Shown: in pieces, positions 1 to 6,146 of the stretch | How the letters are laid out: each line of letters starts with the position of its first letter | How positions within the stretch are numbered: the first letter of the stretch is position 1 | Assembly (NCBI RefSeq): GCF_019844075.1 | Contig: NZ_CP081963.1 | Span: forward strand, 1 to 41,985 | From: Curtobacterium sp. TC1 | GTDB lineage: Bacteria; Actinomycetota; Actinomycetes; Actinomycetales; Microbacteriaceae | Direction of reading: 5' to 3' | Length of the DNA stretch: 41,985 bases | Program-made: the position numbers and the translations under genes | The notes under the pieces: generated by a model | The model's database searches: none | The model's input: only the letters and a program-made list of their open reading frames with translations | Told to the model about the DNA's origin: nothing

Positions 1-18
1 ATGGAAGTAGGAGGCATC

Positions 19-945
19 GTGAAACTGACAGACGAAGAGCGCTCGTCGCTCGACCGAGTCATCGTTTGCATCAACGGCAAGGGGGGAGTGTTGAAGACCA
101 CCCTGGTCGCCAACATCTCGGGGCTGCTCGCCGCAAGCGGGTACCGCGTTCTTGCGGTCGACCTCGACCCGCAAGGCAACCTTGCGGAGGACTTCGGCTA
201 CACGGGTGACGCTCGGGACGATGACGGACGCTCACTGGCGCAGACTCTGTTGTTCGGTGGTGTCGCTCAGCCGGTGCGCGACGTGCGCCCGGGGCTCGAC
301 GTCCTGGTCGGTGGAAGCGCACTGGATCAGGCCACGGCCGGCCTTGCTGCGCGAGCGAACAAGGACCCGAACGGGGCAAAGCTCGCGCTAGCGAACGTGC
401 TGGCCTCTATAGCGAGCGACTACGACATGATCCTGCTGGACTGCCCGCCGGGTGACGAGATGCTGCAGACGGCCGCTGTCGCGGCTGCCCGGTGGGCGCT
501 GGTGCCGGTGAAGACGGACAAGTCGAGTCGGAAAGGACTATCCGCGGTCGCAGCCCGCTTGGATGCTGTCCTCGACATCAATCCAACGCTCGATCTCCTC
601 GGCGTTGTCCTCACCGCGGTCGGTTCGGGATCCACCAATGTGGAGCGCCGAGCACGTGGTCTTGTCGCGGAGATGCTCAACTCCGAGGAGGACATCGTCT
701 TTGAGCCGACGGTGCGGCACTCGGAGGCCACGGCTCAGGCGACCCGCGAGCGGGGCCTCCTGGTGCACGAGCTCGACGCGCAGGTCCAGGACGGGCCGAA
801 GTGGTACGAGATCCGCCGTGGCACCGCAGAGGCGCAGGTACTCGCCCCACAGACCGCCTCGTCTGTTGCCGATGACCTGCACGCCCTCACCACGGCGCTG
901 GTAGAGCGCATCAGTCAGTCCGAACACGAAGGAGCCGACGCATGA
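19..945 (+). CDS. parA: ParA-family partition ATPase
   Basis: This is a Walker-type ParA ATPase that would move or position plasmid copies together with the ParB-like protein encoded next. A deviant Walker A motif (NGKGGVLKTT) lies near residues 19-28, LAVDLDPQGN follows as the A' motif, and ILLDCPPG as Walker B. The length of about 308 residues is normal for a small plasmid ParA. The reading frame is open from base 1 with an ATG, but GGAGG at positions 10-14 stands correctly before the GTG at 19, so I prefer GTG. The stop overlaps the next start by 4 bases (ATGA), which indicates translational coupling. The frame beginning at base 1 suggests the record was rotated to this gene. Confidence 0.93.
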   Translation: MKLTDEERSSLDRVIVCINGKGGVLKTTLVANISGLLAASGYRVLAVDLDPQGNLAEDFGYTGDARDDDGRSLAQTLLFGGVAQPVRDVRPGLDVLVGGSALDQATAGLAARANKDPNGAKLALANVLASIASDYDMILLDCPPGDEMLQTAAVAAARWALVPVKTDKSSRKGLSAVAARLDAVLDINPTLDLLGVVLTAVGSGSTNVERRARGLVAEMLNSEEDIVFEPTVRHSEATAQATRERGLLVHELDAQVQDGPKWYEIRRGTAEAQVLAPQTASSVADDLHALTTALVERISQSEHEGADA

Positions 946-1331
946 CCGAGACACCCGAGCGGAAGGTGACGGGCCTCGCCCCCCGCGGCACCAGCACACC
1001 AGACGTCTCTCGGCTGATAGCGCGAAACCGGCCTCCGGCTCCGGACGATGAGGCCGCCAACTCGTCTGCGAAACCTCCGGCGGTTCCCGCAACGGAGCGA
1101 GCCGACGTCGACGACACCACGGTGTCCGTCACGTTCTACATGCGCCGCGCTGTCCGAGCGCGAGCGAAAGCAGTCTTCCGCGCGACCCGGTACATCGAGC
1201 AGGACGACTCGTGGTCTGCCTTCCTCGAAGGCGCAATCTTGGCGGAGGTACGAAGAAGAGAAGGGGTGTACAACGAGGGACGCCCCTACCCCGGCGACGA
1301 CCGCCGACTCTCGCCCGGACGGAGCATCTGA
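942..1331 (+). CDS. ParB-like small DNA-binding partition protein
   Basis: This 129-residue protein is encoded directly after parA with a 4-base overlap. It most likely is the centromere-binding partner. The N-terminal half is rich in Pro, Ala and charged residues and looks disordered, as expected for a ParA-stimulating tail. The C-terminal half (about residues 60-115), with SVTFYMRRAVRARAKAVFRA and DSWSAFLEGAI, resembles a ribbon-helix-helix unit (one strand, two helices) and a pattern I associate with ParB-labelled proteins of actinobacterial plasmids. It is not a classical ParB with a CTPase domain. Partner and family are inferred from position and this pattern. Confidence 0.72.
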   Translation: MTETPERKVTGLAPRGTSTPDVSRLIARNRPPAPDDEAANSSAKPPAVPATERADVDDTTVSVTFYMRRAVRARAKAVFRATRYIEQDDSWSAFLEGAILAEVRRREGVYNEGRPYPGDDRRLSPGRSI

Positions 1332-2179
1332 TGTTGGACGAAGCTGCATCGGCGCCGGAGCTCTCGCCGATGCTGTTGCGCGTCGTCACAGCTCACTCCG
1401 AGGCGGCGCGCGAGGCCGCCAACGGCAACACCAAGCGATTGCACGTGGATGCGCGCGACGCGGCGCTCCGTCGAGCCGCCGAGGTCCACCCGGCCGAGAC
1501 GCTTAGCGACGTGGCCGGCCTCAGCTCCGGTGAGCTTGCTACTGCACTCCGCCGAGACACCCGGCGACCGAAGCCCCCACCCTCGACCGACCCGCTGCTC
1601 CGAGACATCCCCGCCGCGGAGCGTCGGCTCTTGGAGACCGTGGAACTGCTGTTCTACACGCACGGGATCCGTGCCGTTGGCGTCGACCAGATCATCTCGA
1701 AAGCGTCCGTGACCAAGGCCACGTTCTACAAGTATTTCGCCGGCCGCTTCTGGCTGGAGGCGACCTACGCCCACTTCCAGCACCGCCGCCGGGTAGAAGC
1801 GCTGCTCGACGCCGCGTCATGCGCGAGCACACCACTGGACACCATTGAGGCAGCCGCCGGGGTCTTCGTCGTCGCCGTTCGCACCCCAGGGTTCCGCGGT
1901 GACGCTCTGATGCTCGCCGCGGCCGAGTTCCCGGACCCTGAGCACCCCGTGCGTCAGGTCGTCAGCGACCACCACACCTGGGAGCGGAAGTGGTTCACTT
2001 CTCTGTTCGCTGCCGCCAGCATCGATGAGCCCGAAGCTGCGGCGATACAGCTCGAGCTCGCCGCTGCCGGCCTAGCGGCGCACGCGGCCCTCGCCCCGGC
2101 CGAACCAGCCGTTGCAGCGTTCAACCGCGCGGTCCGCACGCTAACTGAACCCAGCTCACTCGTCGCGACGAGGAGGTGA
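1331..2179 (+). CDS. TetR/AcrR-like regulator with an extra N-terminal region, third gene of the par operon
   Basis: The ATG overlaps the TGA of the ParB-like gene by one base (TGATG), so this is probably the third gene of a par operon. About 282 residues. Residues ~95-150 carry a TetR-type helix-turn-helix (RRLLETVELLFYTHGIRAVG, then KASVTKATFYKYF), and the rest is helical and alanine-rich like a TetR ligand and dimerisation domain. The first ~90 residues have no counterpart in ordinary TetR proteins and include a short helical segment (TLSDVAGLSSGELATALRRD) that could be a second DNA-binding helix pair. It may regulate the par operon or act as a partition accessory factor; neither is shown by the sequence. 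Confidence 0.7.
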   Translation: MLDEAASAPELSPMLLRVVTAHSEAAREAANGNTKRLHVDARDAALRRAAEVHPAETLSDVAGLSSGELATALRRDTRRPKPPPSTDPLLRDIPAAERRLLETVELLFYTHGIRAVGVDQIISKASVTKATFYKYFAGRFWLEATYAHFQHRRRVEALLDAASCASTPLDTIEAAAGVFVVAVRTPGFRGDALMLAAAEFPDPEHPVRQVVSDHHTWERKWFTSLFAAASIDEPEAAAIQLELAAAGLAAHAALAPAEPAVAAFNRAVRTLTEPSSLVATRR

Positions 2180-2265
2180 CCCCGGGCCGTTCATGCCGTT
2201 CCTCCTAAACTGGGCCGTGGAACGTCAAGTGGCAGGGCTGCCTGCGCCTGGACCCGGAGCGGCGG

Positions 2266-2460
2266 CTAGGAGTCGAGTGCTGCTTGCGCTGCGCGATAGG
2301 TGGGGCGCCAGTCGACGTCGTCTGTTGAGCAGTCCCACCCGTACGATTCCGTATGGCCGCGGGCGCCGTGGTAGCTGACCGCGTTGGTGCCGATCAGGGC
2401 GAGCTTTTCGCCGCACTGGTGGCCATCGCAGGTGAGCACGATCGCGGGGTGGATTGTCAT
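2266..2460 (-). CDS. small Cys-containing hypothetical protein
   Basis: 64 residues on the minus strand, beginning MTIHPAIVLTCDGHQCGEK. The pair Cys-x4-Cys near residues 11-16 and a third Cys near 44 (WDCSTDDVDW) suggest a small metal-binding or DNA-associated protein of the kind common in actinobacterial phages and plasmids. Wobble positions are G/C-rich as in real genes here. The Shine-Dalgarno sequence is weak (GAGACGAG). A short reading frame or gene remnant at 2483-2692 lies just upstream on the same strand. No function is assigned. Confidence 0.5.
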   Translation of the reverse strand: MTIHPAIVLTCDGHQCGEKLALIGTNAVSYHGARGHTESYGWDCSTDDVDWRPTYRAAQAALDS

Positions 2461-2482
2461 GCCGTCTCGTCTCTCGCCGGCG

Positions 2483-2692
2483 TCAGGCGTCGACCGTGAT
2501 GCCCAGGCTGATCCACCCGCCGGGGATCGGCTGCCGGTACGCCGCCAGCGTGGCGTCGTAGTTCGGCCCGGACGCTTCGTGCTGTTGGATCTCGGTCGAC
2601 CTGGCGACGGCCGGTGCCGTTGCCAACGAGCAGCGCTCCGCCGGCACCGCGCCGTGGTTGCCCTCGGCGTGAGGTGACGGTCCCGTTCAGCA
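2483..2692 (-). pseudogene. C-terminal remnant of a minus-strand gene (or a 54-residue gene from GTG 2647)
   Basis: A minus-strand frame ending at 2483 encodes a protein-like tail, including STEIQQHEASGPNYDATLA and PIPGGWISLGITVDA, with good codon use. Reading back, it runs into a TGA near 2692 without a convincing start. A GTG at 2647 would give 54 residues but its nearest GAGGG is 13 bases away. I read it as the 3' end of a longer gene whose start was deleted. A plus-strand fragment begins at almost the same place (2674), so two beheaded genes appear to meet here. Confidence 0.4.
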
Positions 2693-2826
2693 CCCGCCGC
2701 GCACTCGATGTACAGGACCTGATCGACGCCGCGGTCGACGACGGCGAGGGAACGATCCAGAACGTGGTGGAAGCGGCGATCCGCGAAAAGTGGGGACAGC
2801 AGTACGGCACAGGGGATCAGCGCTGA
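2674..2826 (+). pseudogene. C-terminal remnant or 50-residue small protein
   Basis: The plus-strand frame from GTG 2674 to the stop at 2826 encodes a helical tail containing STRRALDVQDLIDAAVDDG and NVVEAAIREKWG. It looks like the C-terminal end of a small DNA-binding or partition-type protein, but the upstream part of the frame (Pro/Arg-rich, antisense to the neighbouring remnant) does not look coding. No clear Shine-Dalgarno precedes GTG 2674. It may still be a functional mini-gene. Together with 2483-2692 it marks a rearrangement joint. Confidence 0.4.
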
Positions 2827-2891
2827 TCCCCTGACGCGACTGAGCAGAGCGGATGGCGGTACCCCGCTCCCAGGTATCCCCGCCTCGGCTC

Positions 2892-2907
2892 CCGCTTAAT
2901 AAAGCGG
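2892..2907. repeat. short perfect dyad CCGCTT-AATA-AAGCGG
   Basis: Six-base arms around AATA, in the non-coding stretch between the 2826 stop and the terminator at 2956. It resembles in its core (CTTAATAA) the dyad at 36972-36986 ahead of the transfer operon. It could be a protein-binding site or a small hairpin; no function can be read from it alone. Confidence 0.3.
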
Positions 2908-2955
2908 TTCGACCCATTAGCGTTGTGGTGTCGGCGAGCGGAGGGGAGCGCGTAG

Positions 2956-3003
2956 AAAAACAAGTGGACGGGTGAACCTCATCAGAGGCGACCCGCCCAC
3001 TTG
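2956..3003 (-). terminator. rho-independent terminator of the 3012-3269 gene
   Basis: On the minus strand a 13-base stem (CAAGTGGGCGGGT pairing with ACCCGTCCACTTG, one mismatch) is followed directly by TTTTT. It begins 9 bases beyond the stop of the 85-residue membrane protein gene. Stem, loop of 17 bases and T-tract are the full signature. Confidence 0.85.
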
Positions 3004-3011
3004 TCTCCGGA

Positions 3012-3269
3012 TTATGCTCTGGGATTACGCCGACTACTTGCAAATTCCCAGGCCCACATCGCTGCGAATCCGAAAGTGAAAACAAATCCGATCCCCGCCG
3101 CCGCTCCAAGAATGAGGAACGCCTTGTTTCCGCCGAGGGTTGCGAGTTGAGAGCCGGATAGTGAATCAACAAGTGACATAACTAGTGTCCACCATATAGC
3201 CAGGCCAATGACGCCGAACACTGCACCGATGATGCGGCTGATGGCGGAATGCTCCGGCGTTTTGGTCAT
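3012..3269 (-). CDS. small two-helix membrane protein (possible partner of the secreted protein upstream)
   Basis: 85 residues with two hydrophobic segments: about 10-32 (ISRIIGAVFGVIGLAIWWTL) and about 48-74 (AFLILGAAAGIGFVFTFGFA). Both ends are polar with Arg at the C-terminus. It lies 22 bases downstream of the stop of a secreted protein gene. It has no Shine-Dalgarno, but TATACT lies six bases ahead of its ATG, which fits a leaderless mRNA with its own promoter. A strong terminator follows. Base composition is lower in G+C than the plasmid backbone, as is that of its neighbour. A small membrane protein with its own promoter next to a secreted protein is the usual arrangement of an immunity protein, but that role is inference. 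Confidence 0.65.
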   Translation of the reverse strand: MTKTPEHSAISRIIGAVFGVIGLAIWWTLVMSLVDSLSGSQLATLGGNKAFLILGAAAGIGFVFTFGFAAMWAWEFASSRRNPRA

Positions 3270-3275
3270 GGACTA

Positions 3276-3281
3276 AGTATA
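3276..3281 (-). promoter_or_regulatory. -10 element (TATACT) for a leaderless transcript
   Basis: The minus strand reads GGTATACTTAGTCC directly before the ATG at 3269, giving an extended -10-like TATACT six bases from the start codon. This would place the transcription start at or next to the ATG. No good -35 is visible. Confidence 0.4.
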
Positions 3282-3291
3282 CCGATTTTTC

Positions 3292-4071
3292 TCAGCTGTA
3301 GCTAGCGAGGGTTGAGTTGACGTTACACAGGGGCGTCTTGTCCTGCTTCTTGGCAGTCGCGCTAGACCAGATCTTCGTGTTCAGGTTCGCCTTAGCGGTC
3401 GTGCCGCTCAAGGAGGTAGAGCTGGTCTGCTGGATGACTTGTCCCACCTTCATCGCAGGGCACCCCTTCTTGCCCAGGTCGAACGCGTCCGCGAACGAGC
3501 TGTAGATGCCCCAGCCGAGCGCTGTGCGGCCAACGATCTTGAGGACACGCGATGAGGGAGCGAACGACAGTACGACCGCCGGGACCTTGGAGGCGATGAC
3601 GTTCGCGGCAAGGAGCTTCTTCGTCACGGTGATGGTGTTCGTGTGTGAACCCGGCGCGACGAGGCGGTAGTAGTTGTGCGTCTCGTAATTCTGGGGCACG
3701 TTGAGGGTGAATGCGACGCGTACCGGCATGATGTTTGTAGGCACGCCAGTGAACTTGACGGTCGTTTTCCCCTTGCCGCCAGAGATGTACTTCTTCTGGT
3801 GTGCCGTATTGTCGCGTGATGCTTTTGGCAGGTACCACGCAATCGCCAGGTTCGCCTGGCTTGGAACTGTCTTTTTCTTAGTGTAGGTCACGCTGACTGA
3901 TTGGTCGCTATTGACCGTTACTGCGTTCACGGTTACGTAGCCATCGATGATTGGCGATGAGCTCGCAGCGGACGCGGCTGATGCGTTGCTGACCCCGAGA
4001 CCGACGGCAAGTGCAACCGCAATGGTTCCGGCCGCGAGCCGAGTGACGAGTGTTCCACGTTGAGTGCGCAT
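3292..4071 (-). CDS. secreted protein of unknown function with signal peptide
   Basis: 259 residues from the ATG at 4071, which has GGGGAG seven bases upstream; a longer in-frame reading to 4356 crosses non-coding sequence. The N-terminus MRTQRGTLVTRLAAGTIAVA is a typical signal peptide with a probable cut after SNASA or later. The mature part is Ser/Thr/Lys-rich and predicted beta-rich (VTVNAVTVNSDQSVSVTYTK). Two Cys in the last ~60 residues (KKGCPAM and PLCNVN) could form a disulphide. I recognise no family. The gene has lower G+C than its neighbours, a perfect dyad in its leader, and is followed by a small membrane protein gene. A toxin, bacteriocin-like or surface protein role is conceivable but unproven. 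Confidence 0.75.
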   Translation of the reverse strand: MRTQRGTLVTRLAAGTIAVALAVGLGVSNASAASAASSSPIIDGYVTVNAVTVNSDQSVSVTYTKKKTVPSQANLAIAWYLPKASRDNTAHQKKYISGGKGKTTVKFTGVPTNIMPVRVAFTLNVPQNYETHNYYRLVAPGSHTNTITVTKKLLAANVIASKVPAVVLSFAPSSRVLKIVGRTALGWGIYSSFADAFDLGKKGCPAMKVGQVIQQTSSTSLSGTTAKANLNTKIWSSATAKKQDKTPLCNVNSTLASYS

Positions 4072-4082
4072 TTCTCCCCATT

Positions 4083-4104
4083 CTGAGCGAATGTTATCGC
4101 TCAG
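4083..4104. promoter_or_regulatory. dyad CTGAGCGA-N6-TCGCTCAG in the leader of the secreted protein gene
   Basis: Perfect eight-base arms with six bases between them, ending 12 bases upstream of the ATG at 4071 on the minus strand. It could be an operator or, if transcribed, a hairpin next to the Shine-Dalgarno GGGGAG that limits translation. Confidence 0.45.
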
Positions 4105-4249
4105 GGGAAACGTAGCCGCCCGGCATAGTGATCGAAAACAATGCATATTCACACGAAGTTCGCATCCGCTTAGGGATGTATTTATGTTCGCGTGTTGCTG
4201 TAGAAGATCGATCTTGAGGTGGTTGCCGCTTGCTGGGGCAGTGTGCACG

Positions 4250-4267
4250 GTTGGGGTACACCCCAAC
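4250..4267. promoter_or_regulatory. dyad GTTGGGGT-AC-ACCCCAAC, operator candidate
   Basis: Perfect eight-base arms around a two-base centre, placed between the divergent secreted-protein and resolvase genes. The compact symmetry is typical of a dimeric repressor site. No repressor can be assigned. Confidence 0.4.
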
Positions 4268-4293
4268 TGGGCGTCAGACGTGACGTCGGAAAA

Positions 4294-4330
4294 GTGTCCG
4301 ATTAGGGTCTTATTTCGGTTTGTCTGACAC
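4294..4330 (+). promoter_or_regulatory. res-like recombination subsite of the serine resolvase
   Basis: The interval begins GTGTC and ends GACAC, giving outward symmetry over 37 bases. A related half (GGACAAATAGGGG) lies further on, before the resolvase GTG. Tn3-type resolvases act on multi-part sites directly upstream of their own gene with arms of TGTC/GACA type. The exact crossover site cannot be fixed from one copy. Confidence 0.35.
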
Positions 4331-4382
4331 CTGCTCTCGGAGGTCTTAGACTCCAACTGGACAAATAGGGGTCGGAGGCGTC

Positions 4383-4952
4383 GTGTCGGGTCAGCGGGTC
4401 GGGTACGTGCGGGTGAGCACGTTGGATCAGAGCACAGTCCGTCAGCTCGACGGCGTCGCGCTGGATCGGGTGTTCGAGGACAAGGCGTCGGGGAAGGACG
4501 TGGACCGTCCGCAGCTCGAGGCGATGATCGGGTTCGTCCGTGACGGTGACACGGTGTTGGTGCACTCGATGGACCGGCTCGCGCGGAACCTCGAAGATCT
4601 CCGCCGGCTCGTGCGCCGGCTGACGGATAAGAAGGTCCGGGTGGAGTTCGTCAAGGAGCAGCTGGCCTTCACGGGGGAGGACAGCGCGATGGCGAACCTG
4701 CTGCTGAACATGATGGGTGCGTTCGCGGAGTTCGAACGCGAGCTGATCCGAGAACGCCAACGCGAGGGGATCGCGTTGGCGAAGCAGCGTGGCGTGTACC
4801 GCGGTAGGGCGCGATCGCTTGGTGCAGTGCAGATCGCGGAGTTGATCGGTCGCGCCGGTGCCGGCGTTCCGAAGACGGTGTTGGCGAGGGAGTACGGCGT
4901 CAGCCGGGAGACGGTCTACGCGTACATCCGCGCAGCGGGTGCTCCGGAGTGA
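4383..4952 (+). CDS. serine resolvase/invertase (Tn3-resolvase type)
   Basis: 189 residues. The N-terminal catalytic domain starts with VGYVRVST, where Ser12 is the nucleophile. HSMDRLARN and GAFAEFERELIRERQREGI are the conserved arginine motif and long E-helix. The C-terminal ~45 residues form a helix-turn-helix (KTVLAREYGVSRETVYAYI). The GTG start is chosen because GGAGG lies six bases upstream. Such enzymes resolve plasmid multimers or cointegrates; with the res-like DNA upstream it could help plasmid stability or be left over from a Tn3-family transposon. No Tn3 transposase is present in the window. Confidence 0.93.
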   Translation: MSGQRVGYVRVSTLDQSTVRQLDGVALDRVFEDKASGKDVDRPQLEAMIGFVRDGDTVLVHSMDRLARNLEDLRRLVRRLTDKKVRVEFVKEQLAFTGEDSAMANLLLNMMGAFAEFERELIRERQREGIALAKQRGVYRGRARSLGAVQIAELIGRAGAGVPKTVLAREYGVSRETVYAYIRAAGAPE

Positions 4953-4980
4953 GGCGCAGCCGGTCTCCTACGCTGAGGCG

Positions 4981-5604
4981 ATGGTGACGAAAATCGTCGG
5001 GCGTGTGGAGCGTGTTGGTGTGATCGGGATCGCGGCAGCGTTCGTGCTGGCTCTGGCTGCTTGCTCCAGTCAGAGCCTCGACACGGCGGTACCGTCCGTG
5101 CCAACTTCGTCGCGCCCGAGCACTCCGGTGCCTCGCCCCTCGAGCACCCCGACGTCTCCTGAGATCTGGACAGGCGTTACGGACGGCACATGGGACTGGG
5201 GTGACGCGAGCTTTGACCAGCCGGTCGGAGCTCCATCCCAGCAGTACACCGTCGCGGTCACCGGCCCTCCGACGCTGACCGCGTACAACGGGCGCACCGT
5301 CCAGATGACGAGCCCGCTGTTCGTCGCGCACGTAAAGGATGGCGGTTTCGGCGGCCCAATCCCGGAGGCTGTCAGTGTCTTTTTCTCTCCGGGCCCCGGA
5401 GACACGACCCACACGATGGACGAGTCGTACGGGACGCAGACGACCATCGTGTGCGAGGACGACGAACCACGAGTCGGCGAGGCAGCGGACTGCATCGTGT
5501 CGTTCGTCGCCGACGTTGCCGGCGTGCAGGACTCCTACTGGGACGTACAGGGCAAGCGGGCTGCTGCGTGGCCAAGCCAGAAGGCCACCCGGGGCGCGAG
5601 CTGA
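4981..5604 (+). CDS. putative lipoprotein
   Basis: 207 residues from the ATG at 4981. The N-terminus has a charged start, a hydrophobic stretch (IGIAAAFVLALAA) and a lipobox LAAC with Cys28 as the expected lipidation site, followed by a Ser/Thr/Pro-rich linker (SVPTSSRPSTPVPRPSS) and an extracellular domain of about 130 residues. The domain is beta-rich (YTVAVTGPPTLTAYNGRTVQ) with two Cys (IVCEDDE and DCIVSF) and loosely resembles DUF4352-type immunoglobulin-like lipoprotein domains. It begins 28 bases after the resolvase stop. It should be anchored to the outer face of the membrane; its substrate or partner is unknown. Confidence 0.75.
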   Translation: MVTKIVGRVERVGVIGIAAAFVLALAACSSQSLDTAVPSVPTSSRPSTPVPRPSSTPTSPEIWTGVTDGTWDWGDASFDQPVGAPSQQYTVAVTGPPTLTAYNGRTVQMTSPLFVAHVKDGGFGGPIPEAVSVFFSPGPGDTTHTMDESYGTQTTIVCEDDEPRVGEAADCIVSFVADVAGVQDSYWDVQGKRAAAWPSQKATRGAS

Positions 5605-5960
5605 CCGCAGCGTCCCCCACGGGTGTGTCAAGAAGCGTGAACAAATCCGTGCAACCGAGCTTGACTAGTCGCACCGGGGATCTCGACGACGTCTGCAGGC
5701 GTCTGCAGTGCGTGCGGTAGCCGACCTCATCTGCTCTTGAGCGGTGTTGATCGCGGCGCCGCTCTGCGGTGTCGTCGCGGTGCAAGCTCCGTCGAGCAGC
5801 GCCGAGGTCGGGAAGGGGGCGAATTTCAGCGGAGCCTCTTGCCGCCGTGCCCGGAGGGTGCGGCGCGGCCCACGGACACCAGGACGACCCGATGGGACAC
5901 CCGCGGGCCGAGGTGAGACGGCGTGGGGGCCTGCTGACTGCGGCCCCCACGCGGGTGCAG
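5605..5960. other. 356-base stretch without a convincing gene
   Basis: Between the lipoprotein stop and the tiny minus-strand frame at 5961 I see no frame with start, ribosome site and protein-like content. The only clear structure is the hairpin at 5921-5952. The stretch may be remnant DNA from cargo insertion. Confidence 0.5.
5921..5952 (-). terminator. strong hairpin, probable terminator
   Basis: Perfect 11-base arms (GCGTGGGGGCC and GGCCCCCACGC) around a 10-base loop. It begins 9 bases past the stop of the minus-strand micro-gene at 5961-6047. There is no T-tract on either strand, so termination may be weak or bidirectional. Confidence 0.5.
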
Positions 5961-6047
5961 CTACTCGGTAGCCGTGTCCGCTTCGGCGTTCTCGGTGGCC
6001 TCAGTGGCTCGTCGTCGGTGGGGCTGCGTCGTCAGCGGATGCCACAT
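5961..6047 (-). CDS. possible 28-residue micro-protein
   Basis: A minus-strand frame from ATG 6047 to TAG 5961. Its start is preceded by GAGAAGG at six to seven bases, a good ribosome site, and the stop is followed by a strong hairpin. The product begins MWHPLTTQPHRRRATE and ends in an acidic Ala/Glu/Thr tail. It sits 99 bases downstream of the GH55-like gene on the same strand. A second overlapping frame (GTG 6105 to 6001, 34 residues) has no ribosome site. It could be a real small gene or the conserved tail of a lost one. Confidence 0.35.
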   Translation of the reverse strand: MWHPLTTQPHRRRATEATENAEADTATE

Positions 6048-6146
6048 GTCCGGCCTTCTCGGGTCGCTTCCGCGCCCACTCGGCCGCGGTTGATGATCCG
6101 TGCACGATGGGAGCCGGGCGATCCCCAGTTCCCATCGGTGTCTTCC

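Larger units (their letters stand above)
4072..4382. other. divergent control region between the secreted protein gene and the resolvase
   Basis: This 311-base gap holds no gene. It contains a perfect dyad next to the leftward start (4083-4104), a second perfect dyad in the middle (4250-4267), and a res-like arrangement (4294-4330) followed by the resolvase Shine-Dalgarno GGAGG. The left part is noticeably AT-richer than the plasmid backbone. Confidence 0.6.

Noticed and set aside
2193..2378. Plus-strand frame of 61 codons after the TetR-like gene
   Set aside because: Arg/Pro-rich composition, no ribosome site, and antisense to the better supported Cys-containing frame at 2266-2460.
4383..4952. 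The resolvase as evidence for a complete Tn3-family transposon here
   Set aside because: No tnpA-like gene and no terminal inverted repeats of matching type were seen; only the resolvase and a res-like site remain.
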